From Prevotella melaninogenica (GTDB lineage Bacteria > Bacteroidota > Bacteroidia > Bacteroidales > Bacteroidaceae), in assembly GCF_018127925.1 (NCBI RefSeq), contig NZ_CP072348.1, positions 875,501-939,500 of the forward strand: a DNA stretch of 64,000 nucleotides, given 5' to 3'. A program made the translations under genes and the position numbers. The number at the start of each line of letters is the position of its first letter. Position 1 is the first letter of the stretch. Shown piece after piece: positions 36,728 to 45,572 of this stretch. Under the pieces are notes generated by a model, which was not told the origin of the DNA, ran no database searches, and was given only the letters and a program-made list of their open reading frames with translations.

Positions 36728-38071
36728 TTACTCCTTGATGCGGATAAAGGCATTGGCAAGAATAGCTGTAAGGCCACCTGTAGTGATACCACTTGAAAAA
36801 ATGTTCTTGATGATATCAGGCATCTTGTCAAGAATACCAGGTACCAACTCTACGCTCAGACCCATTGCAAAACTGATAGCCATGACCAACACTGCCTTAC
36901 GAGTAATATCAGTAGAAGCGATAATACGAATACCTGCAGCGGCAACAGTACCAAACATCAACAAGGTTGCACCGCCCAAAACAGGATCAGGAATAAGTGA
37001 GAACACCTTACCTACTACTGGGAACAATCCTAAAAGAACCAAAGCACCAGCAATGAAATAACCAACATAACGGCTGGCAACACCTGTAAGCTGTATCATA
37101 CCATTATTTTGGGCAAAGATAGAGTTAGGAAAACTATTGAAGACAGCAGCCAATAAAGAGTTGAAACCATCTGCAAGAACACCACCCTGCGCTCTTTTCA
37201 AGAAGACAGGACCTTCAACAGGCTCACCAGAGATGAGCGAATTGGCTGTAATATCACCAAAAGCCTCTACAGCTGTTACGAGATAAATAAGTCCGATACC
37301 AATGATTGTACCTAAATCAAAGTTCAATCCATATTTGAAAGGAACTGGAATATTAAGGCTACCACTACCTTTGAGGCTTGAAAAGTCAATCATATTGAGT
37401 GCATAAGCAGCTACACAGCCTATCAATAGTCCCAACACAATGGATCCCATACGTAGGAAACGGTTGTTTGAACGGTTGAAGAAAATAATGCTAACCAATA
37501 CGAGTAACGCAAGTCCAAGGTTCTGCATAGAGCCAAATGTACCAGCATCAACAGCCGACTGACCACCACCACAAGAGTTGATACCTGCCTTAATAAGACA
37601 CATACCAATAAGAGAAACGACGATACCTGACACCAATGGAGTGATAATCTTACGTGTGTAAGGCAAGAGACGGCTCACAACCATCTCTACAACAGAGGCA
37701 ACAAGACAAGCACCAAAGATGTAACTGAGTCCCATTTCTACGTTCATCTTGCCGTTAATCATACCTAACACACCTGCTCCGATGATTGGACTGATGAAAG
37801 AGAAAGACGTTCCTTGAATACAAAGAAGCCCTGCTCCAATCGGACCAAACCTACGACACTGAATAAAGGTAGCCAATCCAGACACAAAGAGAGACATTGA
37901 CACGAGGAAACCTGTGGTATCCAAGTCGAATTTCAATGCTGAACTGATGATGAGTGGTGGTGTGATAATGGCTACGAAGATTGCCAACAGATGCTGCAAA
38001 GCAGCAAAGATAGTTTCACGAATTGGTGGACGATCATTCAGACCATAGATAAGTTCCTTAGACTTTTCCAT
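36728..38071 (-). CDS. Uracil/xanthine permease family (NCS2) transporter
   Basis: A 447-residue, 14-helix nucleobase:cation symporter of the NCS2 family (PbuX/UraA). Signatures include LLCIQGTSFSFISPI and the conserved GIGLIYLVTAVEAFGDITANS motif with the substrate-binding Glu. It lies 213 bases downstream of xpt on the same strand, so xanthine or a related purine is the likely substrate by analogy with xpt-pbuX. A 22-bp array (C) and a hairpin separate the two genes. Confidence 0.9.
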   Translation of the reverse strand: MEKSKELIYGLNDRPPIRETIFAALQHLLAIFVAIITPPLIISSALKFDLDTTGFLVSMSLFVSGLATFIQCRRFGPIGAGLLCIQGTSFSFISPIIGAGVLGMINGKMNVEMGLSYIFGACLVASVVEMVVSRLLPYTRKIITPLVSGIVVSLIGMCLIKAGINSCGGGQSAVDAGTFGSMQNLGLALLVLVSIIFFNRSNNRFLRMGSIVLGLLIGCVAAYALNMIDFSSLKGSGSLNIPVPFKYGLNFDLGTIIGIGLIYLVTAVEAFGDITANSLISGEPVEGPVFLKRAQGGVLADGFNSLLAAVFNSFPNSIFAQNNGMIQLTGVASRYVGYFIAGALVLLGLFPVVGKVFSLIPDPVLGGATLLMFGTVAAAGIRIIASTDITRKAVLVMAISFAMGLSVELVPGILDKMPDIIKNIFSSGITTGGLTAILANAFIRIKE

Positions 38072-38134
38072 TCTTTTTGTTATTTAAAACGATATAATAA
38101 AGGTAAGATGTTATTCTTTACTGAAATAAAAGGG

Positions 38135-38222
38135 TAGCTTTGGTGGTTCCAAAGTATAGTTCCATCCCTCTTAAAAGTTAGTTCTACGCCTCTTAAAGAG
38201 TAATCTCAATGCTTTAAAGAAG
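38135..38222. repeat. Array C: four 22-bp units between xpt and the permease
   Basis: Units start at 38135 (TAGCTTT), 38157 (TAGTTCC), 38179 (TAGTTCT) and 38201 (TAATCTC). Each holds a small dyad, for example CTTTGGTGGTTCCAAAG and CTCTTAAAGAG. The genes on both sides run on the minus strand. Confidence 0.6.
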
Positions 38223-38260
38223 CGTTTGCGTTAAAGATAATTACCATATAAAACAAGAAA

Positions 38261-38280
38261 GGTGGGCACACAAGCCCACC
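38261..38280 (-). terminator. Terminator of xpt
   Basis: Stem GGTGGGC / GCCCACC with a 6-base loop just after the xpt stop, followed on the minus strand by TTTCTTGTTTT. Confidence 0.7.
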
Positions 38281-38284
38281 TCGT

Positions 38285-38857
38285 TTATGTTTCTCTCATT
38301 TTAATCTCACAGTTTTCAAGCGACTCGATGATAGCCAAACTCTCACAACGAACACCTGCTGCTTCAATCGCATCACGACCATGTTGGAATGCTTTCTCTA
38401 TGATAAAGCCCATACCAACTAACTCTGCACCTGCCTTCTTGCAAAGATCTATGATTCCTTTCGCCGCATTACCATAAGCCAAGAAGTCATCAACAAACAG
38501 AACCTTGTCGCCTTTACCGAGATACTCTTTGGATATCACGACGTTATACTCTCTTTGTTTGGTAAACGAGAAGACGCTTGTTGAAAGCATATCGCCCATT
38601 GTTGAAGGCTTTTTCTTCTTCGCAAAGACCACAGGAAGGTCGAGCAAAAAGCCCATCATAATGGCAGGAGCAATGCCACTCGCTTCAATTGTGATAATCT
38701 TGTTGATTTCTGTTGATGCATAACGGCGGATAAACTCCACACAAATCTGCTTCATCAGATTAGGATCCATCTGGTGATTAATAAACTTATCTACCTTCAA
38801 GATTCCGTCTGGGAAGCACTTTCCATCCTTTAGGATACGGTCACGTAATGCTTTCAT
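38285..38857 (-). CDS. xpt: Xanthine phosphoribosyltransferase
   Basis: A 190-residue type I phosphoribosyltransferase joining xanthine and PRPP to XMP in purine salvage. The PRPP loop [17 protein letters not shown] and the N-terminal [25 protein letters not shown] match the Xpt family; [21 protein letters not shown] follows. A -7 box TACTTTTG (minus strand, 38900-38907) lies upstream. The leader is too short for a purine riboswitch. Confidence 0.96.
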   Translation of the reverse strand: MKALRDRILKDGKCFPDGILKVDKFINHQMDPNLMKQICVEFIRRYASTEINKIITIEASGIAPAIMMGFLLDLPVVFAKKKKPSTMGDMLSTSVFSFTKQREYNVVISKEYLGKGDKVLFVDDFLAYGNAAKGIIDLCKKAGAELVGMGFIIEKAFQHGRDAIEAAGVRCESLAIIESLENCEIKMRET

Positions 38858-38899
38858 TGTGCAATTAATCGTTTGTCTGTTTCGAGAATTAATTGCCTA

Positions 38900-38907
38900 C
38901 AAAAGTA
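38900..38907 (-). promoter_or_regulatory. xpt promoter -7 box
   Basis: TACTTTTG on the minus strand, 42 bases before the xpt ATG. No -33 TTTG at the right distance. Confidence 0.5.
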
Positions 38908-39012
38908 GTAAAAATCTCAAATATAACGTGCATAAATGAAGGTTTTTCTACACCTTACCCACATAAAAGTAGATAATCATCGATTAATCCACGCTGTTAC
39001 AAAAACTTTTAT

Positions 39013-39063
39013 TACTTTTGCACCCGTTTGTCGGTTGGGGAAAGCTCCACCTTCCGACGTTTT
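39013..39063 (+). promoter_or_regulatory. Promoter and leader hairpin of the BtuB-like receptor
   Basis: TACTTTTG (39013-39020) matches TAnnTTTG; transcription would start near 39026, after the ATG at 38936, which supports the later start at 39077. The leader folds GTCGG...TGGGG-AAAG-CTCCA...CCGAC. Confidence 0.55.
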
Positions 39064-39076
39064 CTTTAATTATATT

Positions 39077-41152
39077 ATGTACAAACCAACATTTCAAAAG
39101 CGCAGCGTTCTGAAGTTTAAACACTTCTCCAACCATGGCTATTCGCTCTTTTCCGTTCTTGGAAAAGAGGTTCTGATTGGTGTACTGAGCGTCGCTACCT
39201 TGCAAAATGCTACTGCCAAGGGCATTAGTATTGAAACAGAGAAGGCAGAGACGGACTCAACTATCACCAACAGAGGCGTCATGATGGAGGAAGTGAACGT
39301 CACTGGAACGCGAGCACCGCTGACAGTTAGTCAGCAAGCGAGAATGGTAACTGTACTGAGTCGTGAGGATATTCAGGCGGCTCCAGTACAAAGTGTAAAC
39401 GATTTGCTAAAGTATGCCGTTGGTGTTGACGTCCGCCAGAAAGGTCCTTTAGGTACTTTGACCGACGTAAGTATTCGTGGTGGCAACTCAGAACAAATCA
39501 CAGTCCTCCTTAATGGTATCAATATCTGTGATGCACAGACTGGACATAACTCCTTTGACTTCCCTGTTGACATCAGTGAAATCGAACGAATAGAAGTCCT
39601 TGAGGGTCCAGCAGCCCGCGTTTATGGTACATCTTCTTTATTAGGTGCTATAAACATCGTAACCAGAACTCCACAAAAGACAAGTCTCTCTGCCCATATT
39701 GAAGGTGGTTCCTACGGCTATCTCAGTGCTGGCATACGTGGAAACATTGCTTCAAAAGACCGTTGGAACAATCAGCTATCAGCTTCTTACACCCGTAGTG
39801 ATGGCTATCTTCGCAACAAGGCAGGCAGCCTCAACGCTGATTACCGCACTGCAAAAGTTTTTTATCAAGGTAATTATACGGATGAAGACATGGTGGTTCG
39901 CTGGCATACAGGTATGAGTCTGAAAGACTTTGGCTCAAATACTTTCTATTCGGCAAAGTACGATGACCAGTTTGAACATACTTTCAAGACCTTCACAGCC
40001 ATTCAAGCTGAGAATCTAAAGGGCCGTTTCCACATTCGCCCTTCTATCTATTGGAACCGTAATATGGACCGCTTTGAACTCTTCCGTGGCGCATCCAATA
40101 AGTATCCTTTCAACTATCACCGCACTGATATCTATGGTGTAAACCTCAATGCTTACTTTGATTGGAACCTTGGACGCACAGCTCTTGCTGCAGAGTTACG
40201 CAATGAAGACCTCGTAAGTGGTAACCTCGGTGAACCACTCTCTCGTCCAAAGCATATCCATGGAACAGACAGAGACTACACTGTCGGACTTAATCGCACA
40301 AATATCCAGTTTGTTCTTGAGCATAATATCATCCTTGACCGCTTCACATTGTCGGCTGGTTTGACAGCTGTCAAGAACAGTCAAGCAGACATGCCAATGC
40401 ATGTTTACCCCGGAGTTGATGCAAGTTACCGTATAGGAAACGCTTGGAAGCTATATGCTTCTTATAATTCATCCCTCCGTATGCCGTCAGTAACAGAGTT
40501 ATTCTACTCAGTTGGTGGTCATAAGGCAGACAAACATCTTCGCCCAGAAGAACTTTCAGCATTCGAAACGGGTGTGAAATATGACAACAAGGGCGTCACT
40601 GCCAAGGCAAGTGTTTACTGGAATAACCACAAGAATCTCATCGACTGGATCAGTGATGGCACATTAGATGCCAACGGAGCAGTGCTATGGAAGAGTGTAA
40701 ACTTCGGAAAGATAAAGCACTTTGGAACAGAGGCTTCACTCGAATTCGACCTCTATCAGCTTCTTCCTTCACAGAAGTTCTTTAAGAAGTTTGGTGTAGC
40801 TTATAGCTATATCCACCAGAAGAAGGTTGATAATCAAGGCTATGTAAGCAAATATGCGTTGGAATATTTGAAGAACAAGTTTGTCAGCAATCTCCAGTTG
40901 AACCTCTGGCGTAATCTTGACCTTGGTTTCTACTATCGCTTCCAACATCGTATGGGAAACTATATTGATACGAACAACCAACGACAAAGCTATAAGAGTT
41001 ATGGCGTTGTTGATAGCCGTATGACTTGGAATGCAAAGAAGTGGACGGCATATGTTGAAGCAAACAACTTATTTGGTGCCCATTACGTTGACTATGGGAA
41101 TGTTCCACAGCCAGGCGCATGGGTCGTTGCTGGTGTAAGTCTGAACCTTTAG
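39077..41152 (+). CDS. TonB-dependent receptor, BtuB-like
   Basis: 691 residues from the ATG at 39077; an ATG at 38936 lies upstream of the probable promoter. After a leader (to about 45), a TonB-box-like segment EEVNVTGTR is followed by the plug domain (VSQQARMVTVLSREDIQAAPVQS, RGGNSEQITVLLNGINI, IERIEVLEGPAARVYGTSSLLGAINI) and a 22-strand barrel ending in WVVAGVSLNL. The plug most resembles vitamin B12 (BtuB/CirA) receptors; substrate is inferred. I see no cobalamin riboswitch upstream. Confidence 0.88.
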   Translation: MYKPTFQKRSVLKFKHFSNHGYSLFSVLGKEVLIGVLSVATLQNATAKGISIETEKAETDSTITNRGVMMEEVNVTGTRAPLTVSQQARMVTVLSREDIQAAPVQSVNDLLKYAVGVDVRQKGPLGTLTDVSIRGGNSEQITVLLNGINICDAQTGHNSFDFPVDISEIERIEVLEGPAARVYGTSSLLGAINIVTRTPQKTSLSAHIEGGSYGYLSAGIRGNIASKDRWNNQLSASYTRSDGYLRNKAGSLNADYRTAKVFYQGNYTDEDMVVRWHTGMSLKDFGSNTFYSAKYDDQFEHTFKTFTAIQAENLKGRFHIRPSIYWNRNMDRFELFRGASNKYPFNYHRTDIYGVNLNAYFDWNLGRTALAAELRNEDLVSGNLGEPLSRPKHIHGTDRDYTVGLNRTNIQFVLEHNIILDRFTLSAGLTAVKNSQADMPMHVYPGVDASYRIGNAWKLYASYNSSLRMPSVTELFYSVGGHKADKHLRPEELSAFETGVKYDNKGVTAKASVYWNNHKNLIDWISDGTLDANGAVLWKSVNFGKIKHFGTEASLEFDLYQLLPSQKFFKKFGVAYSYIHQKKVDNQGYVSKYALEYLKNKFVSNLQLNLWRNLDLGFYYRFQHRMGNYIDTNNQRQSYKSYGVVDSRMTWNAKKWTAYVEANNLFGAHYVDYGNVPQPGAWVVAGVSLNL

Positions 41153-41162
41153 CGAATTATTT

Positions 41163-41205
41163 TCATGAAAAAAAATATTTTTCTTCATGATAATAAATAT
41201 TTATT
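41163..41205. repeat. AT-rich near-palindromes
   Basis: A 28-base near-palindrome (TCATGAAAAAAAATATTTTT... at 41163-41190) and the 14-base palindrome AATAAATATTTATT (41192-41205) lie before the terminator hairpin. Confidence 0.6.
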
Positions 41206-41215
41206 TTCATACAAA

Positions 41216-41269
41216 AAAAGAATTATCATCACGTAAATAAATCATTATCTACGTGATGATAATTCTTTT
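41216..41269. terminator. Bidirectional terminator between receptor and GH20 genes
   Basis: Perfect 20-bp inverted repeat (aaaagaattatcatcacgta 41216-41235; complement 41250-41269) with a 14-base loop, A-rich before and T-rich after. Confidence 0.85.
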
Positions 41270-41332
41270 ATAAATAATCAGTCGGAGCCGTAAAGACATT
41301 CATTTTACAGCCCGAAGACCATCATTCACAAC

Positions 41333-43498
41333 CTATCTTACGTTGACCGCAACACCACGACGTTGCATATCATCTGTCAACGGACGAACTCGTGTGAGGA
41401 ACTCCTTATAACTTCTACGTTCTGGTACACTCCATCCTGCCTCAGCCAAAGCGGCTGCACGTGGGAATGCTTGATAATAAATTCGTTCTGTAGAGTTGAT
41501 ACATTCACTCCAAAGCGTTCCACTCACACCAAGCAAATTATCACGTACAAACACACTATCCTGCCCCCATGCAGGGTCAAGACGATAGGTTTGTTCAAGC
41601 GTTGTTACCGGCATTCCCCAGTTTTTCTCTGGCATATCCCCCTTCTGCTGTGGATAGTCAAGGTAGCAGTGTTCACCTGGACAGAGCATTATCTTCGCCT
41701 TATTGCGTACGGCAGCATCAATAGCCGTCTTCGTCAAACCATGTCGCCATGCATAGACCACACAACCCGGCTGAATCGTCTTAAACTCCTGTTCATACCA
41801 GTACATTGGTGTCTTTCCTAATGAATGAAGTTTATTAATCACGCGGTCGAAGAGATATTGCTGCAACTGCCAGTTCTCTGTGTAGCCTTCTTTCTTCTTC
41901 AATGCCGTACAAGCTGCGCAATCTGACCATGCACCCAATGGTGGTTGCCCAGCCTCATCACCACCCAAATGAACATATGGAGCAGGGAATACATCGGCTA
42001 ACTCTGTCAAGACATTATCGAGAAACTCATAGACAAATGGCTCTGCAGGACAAAGTAACTCATTACTCACACCACAAGTCAAGCGAATAGGTACAGGCTT
42101 CTTAGCACAAGAGAGCTGTGGAAAGCAGTGAATAGCAGCTACCTCATGGCCTGGGAGCTCAATCTCTGGAATCACCATCACATGATACTGAGCTGCGAAA
42201 CGAACCAATTCTCGCATCTGGTCTTGTGTATAATAACCGCTGATATGCTCTGGCATGTCATCCATTCCGACACGATCAGAACCCTTCTCTATGAGTTCTG
42301 GGTATTTCTTTATCTCTATACGCCATGCCTGATCATCTACCAAATGAAGGTGGAGTGCATTAAACTTATAGCGTGCCATCTCAACAATAAAGCCCTTCAA
42401 ATCCTCAAACGGAATAAAATGACGCACTGGGTCAACCATCAATTCACGGATTGCCGTACGTGGTTCATCTGTAATATTGAGGGCAGGAATCTTCACTGAA
42501 CGTGAGGAAACACCATTACCAATACAGAGTTGTTCGAGTGTCATCAGTCCATAGAACACCCCAGTTGCTGTGCGTCCTTTGATAGTTACTCCCTTATCAT
42601 TCACCTGCAAGGTGTAAGCCTGATCATTGGTAAGCGACTTGTCAAGTGCCAGATGCACCATCGGACCAGTCTTTCGTCCTTTCTTATAGACTGTTCGCTC
42701 ACCGAGAATGCGCTCAGCTTGCATCTTTTCATTACTCAATTCCAGTGGAGCCTGTACCCCTACAACATCTTTCCATTTGAGAGGAAGATTATTCTTATAG
42801 ACTTCTAACTTGAGAGGACAAGGTACGAGGAGATTCTCTGGGTCGCATACATTCTCCATTTCATGACGTGAGAAGAAGTTTCGCCAGCCCGGTGCGTTAC
42901 GATATGCTTTCTTTGCTTGAGTAGGAACGACAAGTTTCACACGACTAAGATCTATACCATCAAAAGCATTGTCAGCACAAACAGGAGGAACAACTGCCGA
43001 GAGACGAACTTCACGAAGTCCACGACAATTAGCAAATGCGAAAGCACCTATGCGTGTAGAGCCGTCGAAAGACAGTTCTGTCAACTGACGACAACCATTA
43101 AAAGCTGACGCATCTACCACACGTGTAGTTGCTGGGAAATATAGTTTTCCACTGATTCCATCACAAGCAAAGAACGCTTGCGTACCGATAGAATCAAGTT
43201 TTGGAGGAAGTATAAGTGATGTAAGACGGTGACAAGAGTGCATCGCATTGCGAGGAATCACTTTACAGTCAGACTGTGAAAGATCGAGTACGGTCTCATT
43301 CACCTTTACATCACGCAGAGTTCTGAAGTTCTGCGCATTAGCTGACTGACCCAACAAAAGACAAGCAAAAAGTATTGATATGCCTTTTCCCGCATATCTT
43401 CTCCAAGATAGGAAACTATTTAGCACATTTTTTTTATCAATAAACTGCAGAGAATTCTCCAATAGATTTGCCCAAGAGGTTACGCTCATTGTAGCCAT
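41333..43498 (-). CDS. GH20 beta-N-acetylhexosaminidase with N-terminal leucine-rich repeats
   Basis: 721 residues from the ATG at 43498; an in-frame TTG at 43528 has no homology support. A signal segment runs to about 56 (LFACLLLGQSANAQ). Residues 57-215 hold BspA-type leucine-rich repeats (IPRNAMHSCHRLTSLILPPKLDSIGTQAFF). A GH20b-like segment precedes the GH20 barrel, whose catalytic Asp-Glu pair is D514-E515 in HLGGDEAG, with WSECINSTE later. It should cleave terminal GlcNAc/GalNAc from host or bacterial glycans. Repeats plus GH20 in one chain are unusual and may give host attachment. Confidence 0.9.
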   Translation of the reverse strand: MATMSVTSWANLLENSLQFIDKKNVLNSFLSWRRYAGKGISILFACLLLGQSANAQNFRTLRDVKVNETVLDLSQSDCKVIPRNAMHSCHRLTSLILPPKLDSIGTQAFFACDGISGKLYFPATTRVVDASAFNGCRQLTELSFDGSTRIGAFAFANCRGLREVRLSAVVPPVCADNAFDGIDLSRVKLVVPTQAKKAYRNAPGWRNFFSRHEMENVCDPENLLVPCPLKLEVYKNNLPLKWKDVVGVQAPLELSNEKMQAERILGERTVYKKGRKTGPMVHLALDKSLTNDQAYTLQVNDKGVTIKGRTATGVFYGLMTLEQLCIGNGVSSRSVKIPALNITDEPRTAIRELMVDPVRHFIPFEDLKGFIVEMARYKFNALHLHLVDDQAWRIEIKKYPELIEKGSDRVGMDDMPEHISGYYTQDQMRELVRFAAQYHVMVIPEIELPGHEVAAIHCFPQLSCAKKPVPIRLTCGVSNELLCPAEPFVYEFLDNVLTELADVFPAPYVHLGGDEAGQPPLGAWSDCAACTALKKKEGYTENWQLQQYLFDRVINKLHSLGKTPMYWYEQEFKTIQPGCVVYAWRHGLTKTAIDAAVRNKAKIMLCPGEHCYLDYPQQKGDMPEKNWGMPVTTLEQTYRLDPAWGQDSVFVRDNLLGVSGTLWSECINSTERIYYQAFPRAAALAEAGWSVPERRSYKEFLTRVRPLTDDMQRRGVAVNVR

Positions 43499-43561
43499 TT
43501 TCTTGTTTGTTTTAATTACGTAATACAATAGATTTTGGTTTTATCATCCCAATAGAGTAGG

Positions 43562-43569
43562 CAAAGATA
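43562..43569 (-). promoter_or_regulatory. -7 box of the GH20 gene
   Basis: TATCTTTG on the minus strand, about 64 bases before the ATG. Divergent from the promoter at 43638-43669. Confidence 0.5.
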
Positions 43570-43637
43570 CAAATAAGATTTGAGATAAAAACATTTTCCT
43601 TTGACATAACATATAATTCAACAAACTATTATAAACA

Positions 43638-43669
43638 TTGCGAGATATTGAAAAATCTTATTATCTTTG
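43638..43669 (+). promoter_or_regulatory. Promoter of the DUF2569-like gene
   Basis: TTG (43638) - 21 bases - TATCTTTG (43662-43669), Bacteroidetes type. Confidence 0.6.
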
Positions 43670-43747
43670 CCCTACTCTTTCCTCATAGAGTATGAAAACG
43701 AACTGCAATAGCAGGCAAATATAACCACCACTATTACTCGAAACAGT

Positions 43748-44866
43748 ATGGAAACAAATATAACTAAAAACATAAAAGACATGGAAAAGACGTCTAAAAA
43801 TCCTCAGCAGATAGGGACACAAGATAATAAGAATGACAAGAACAAAGCGACATCTGCCTATACACAACAACAGTTAGAGGCAAACACGCAGATTAAAGGG
43901 TTTCTTGCCATCTATCTCCTTACGGCTATCATTGGTGTTATCTATAGCTTATTTCTCGGCTTGAAAGCCTATAACATAATAGGAGAAGACCTATCGAGCA
44001 ATATTGCAATCGCAAATATATTTACCATTTTCACACTTTGCTACACAGGACTCTATACCATCTATGCTTTTATAAGACGCAAGGCTAATGCCACGTTCTA
44101 CGCTAAGGCCTATGCAGGACTGATGCTCTTTGCTAATATACTGATACTCATCACCTCCCTTACAGAAGGACACTTGACAGCTGACTGCCTGCTTTACCTC
44201 GGTGGTCTCTGCCTCGGAATCATCTGGATGGGCTATTTGTTTGTCTCAACCAAGGTGAAAGAGGCTACTCCCTCAGCCTGTCGTAATGCGCCACAAATGA
44301 ACCGAGCAGTCATAATAGGCCTGTTCACCACATCAATCGTGCTATTCCTCTTAGGAACACCAGATTTAGTAATGAACTTTACAACCAAAGCTAAGCAGAG
44401 AAAAGAGATGCTTAGTAGGAAGCTACAGCCCAACCAACGTACCAACGGAGTGTTTATCTTTACAATCCCCAAAGGTTTCACCTGTGAAAGGCAACAGTTT
44501 AAAGAAAAGTTACCTATCGACCCTTTGTTCGAAATACACAATAAATACGTTGGTAGTGCGGGCCTAACTGCATTCTATTTATCTGATGAATATACAGAAA
44601 AAGTTTATAGGAGTTGGGAAAAGGAAATACTCAAAAATTTCGATGACGTTTCTCCTCAACTAATTGCAGAGGGTCAAGAGAACATTAACGGCAATACTTG
44701 TACATACCGCATCAGGAAGATTGAGAAAAAAGGAGAAACTGTTTTCTGGCGTTACTGTATCCTTATTGATAAGAAAAAAGAGAAGGCTTGTATCATATCT
44801 GCCTTCGACAATGGTGTGTCTGTCGGTTATATCACCGAGCTTATCAAATCTATTAAATTCGAATAA
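43748..44866 (+). CDS. DUF2569-like membrane protein
   Basis: 372 residues. Residues 1-45 are hydrophilic (Lys/Asn/Gln-rich); 48-165 carry four transmembrane helices of the DUF2569 type (QIKGFLAIYLLTAIIGVIYS); a fifth helix lies near 190-210. The C-terminal part (220-372) is soluble (IFTIPKGFTCERQQF, then SWEKEILKNF) and of unknown function. A second ATG at 43781 is possible. Monocistronic, before a convergent junction. Confidence 0.75.
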   Translation: METNITKNIKDMEKTSKNPQQIGTQDNKNDKNKATSAYTQQQLEANTQIKGFLAIYLLTAIIGVIYSLFLGLKAYNIIGEDLSSNIAIANIFTIFTLCYTGLYTIYAFIRRKANATFYAKAYAGLMLFANILILITSLTEGHLTADCLLYLGGLCLGIIWMGYLFVSTKVKEATPSACRNAPQMNRAVIIGLFTTSIVLFLLGTPDLVMNFTTKAKQRKEMLSRKLQPNQRTNGVFIFTIPKGFTCERQQFKEKLPIDPLFEIHNKYVGSAGLTAFYLSDEYTEKVYRSWEKEILKNFDDVSPQLIAEGQENINGNTCTYRIRKIEKKGETVFWRYCILIDKKKEKACIISAFDNGVSVGYITELIKSIKFE

Positions 44867-45004
44867 AAGCGCTTCTTTCTAAAGAAAGAGGGGAGAATGG
44901 TGGGAAGGTAATCCCTACTCTACATCCTCTCAGCCATCTCATAACACGTTGACAGCCTGCTCATCTCGTGTACAGAAGGACTTTTACTGGGTCATAAACC
45001 ATCC
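44867..45004. other. Gene-free stretch after the DUF2569-like gene
   Basis: Only a short hairpin (TTCTTT..AAAGAA near 44873) is visible before repeat B2; no gene. Confidence 0.4.
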
Positions 45005-45070
45005 TTACGATTAGTGCTAAGCCCCCGCACCATGCATGTTCAGCCTCCGCAACATGCGTGCTGGAGTTTT
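45005..45070. repeat. Family B 22-bp array, copy B2
   Basis: Units start GCACCATGC (45027) and GCAACATGC (45049), 22 bases apart; GTGC at 45014 and 45058 is in the same register. It lies between the convergent DUF2569-like and tRNA genes. 45071-45330 shows nothing else. Confidence 0.75.
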
Positions 45071-45330
45071 GTGCGATGAAAAAGAACTGTAAGGAATGAT
45101 TATAGTGATGCTCTCACCGTATAAAGAAATGTGCCCTCTCTTTTATAATCGTTATCCTACTGTATTTCAGGAGAAGCATGATAAGGTAAGAGGCTACCCA
45201 AGCCACAGACACAATCTATGGTTAATCAAAATTCATCTCTCGACTTAGTCCGGGTCAGTCCTCAATAGAGAACGACACCCACAATAGATAAACAGGATAG
45301 GAAAGAAGTAAGTACACCTCTTTTAACAAA

Positions 45331-45356
45331 AAAGGGAACTGATAAACAGTCCCTTT
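45331..45356 (-). terminator. Terminator of tRNA-Pro
   Basis: AAAGGGA(A)CT / AGTCCCTTT hairpin, followed on the minus strand by TTTTTTGTT. Confidence 0.7.
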
Positions 45357-45370
45357 GTAATAATGTTTTA

Positions 45371-45448
45371 TGGTCGGGATGACCAGGCTCGAACTGGCGA
45401 CCACTGGTCCCCCAGACCAGCATTCTAAACCTACTGAACTACATCCCG
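45371..45448 (-). tRNA. tRNA-Pro (anticodon GGG)
   Basis: On the minus strand the acceptor CGGGATG pairs with CATCCCG, discriminator A, and CCA is encoded. The anticodon arm CTGGT-CTGGGGG-ACCAG gives anticodon GGG. The T arm contains GTTCGAGCC. C1-G72 fits proline. Confidence 0.95.
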
Positions 45449-45465
45449 CTCTTTTTAAAGCAATG

Positions 45466-45497
45466 CAAAATTAGTTACTTTCCACCATATTAGCAAA
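45466..45497 (-). promoter_or_regulatory. tRNA-Pro promoter
   Basis: Minus strand TTTG-N20-TAATTTTG, matching the Bacteroidetes consensus. Confidence 0.7.
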
Positions 45498-45536
45498 CTT
45501 TTGGACTTCTTTTTCTCTTATACCAAGTTTATTTCG

Positions 45537-45544
45537 TACTTTTG
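45537..45544 (+). promoter_or_regulatory. aroA promoter -7 box
   Basis: TACTTTTG matches TAnnTTTG, 29 bases before the aroA ATG. Confidence 0.55.
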
Positions 45545-45572
45545 TCCTATAATAAATTTGCACTAAATACAC

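Noticed and set aside
38858-38935. Purine riboswitch upstream of xpt
   Set aside because: The probable leader is about 40 bases, too short for the aptamer, and no conserved core is visible.
38936-39076. Upstream start (ATG 38936) for the BtuB-like receptor and a cobalamin riboswitch in its leader
   Set aside because: The probable promoter lies at 39013-39020, after that ATG. The leader is only about 50 bases with one hairpin, too short for a cobalamin riboswitch.
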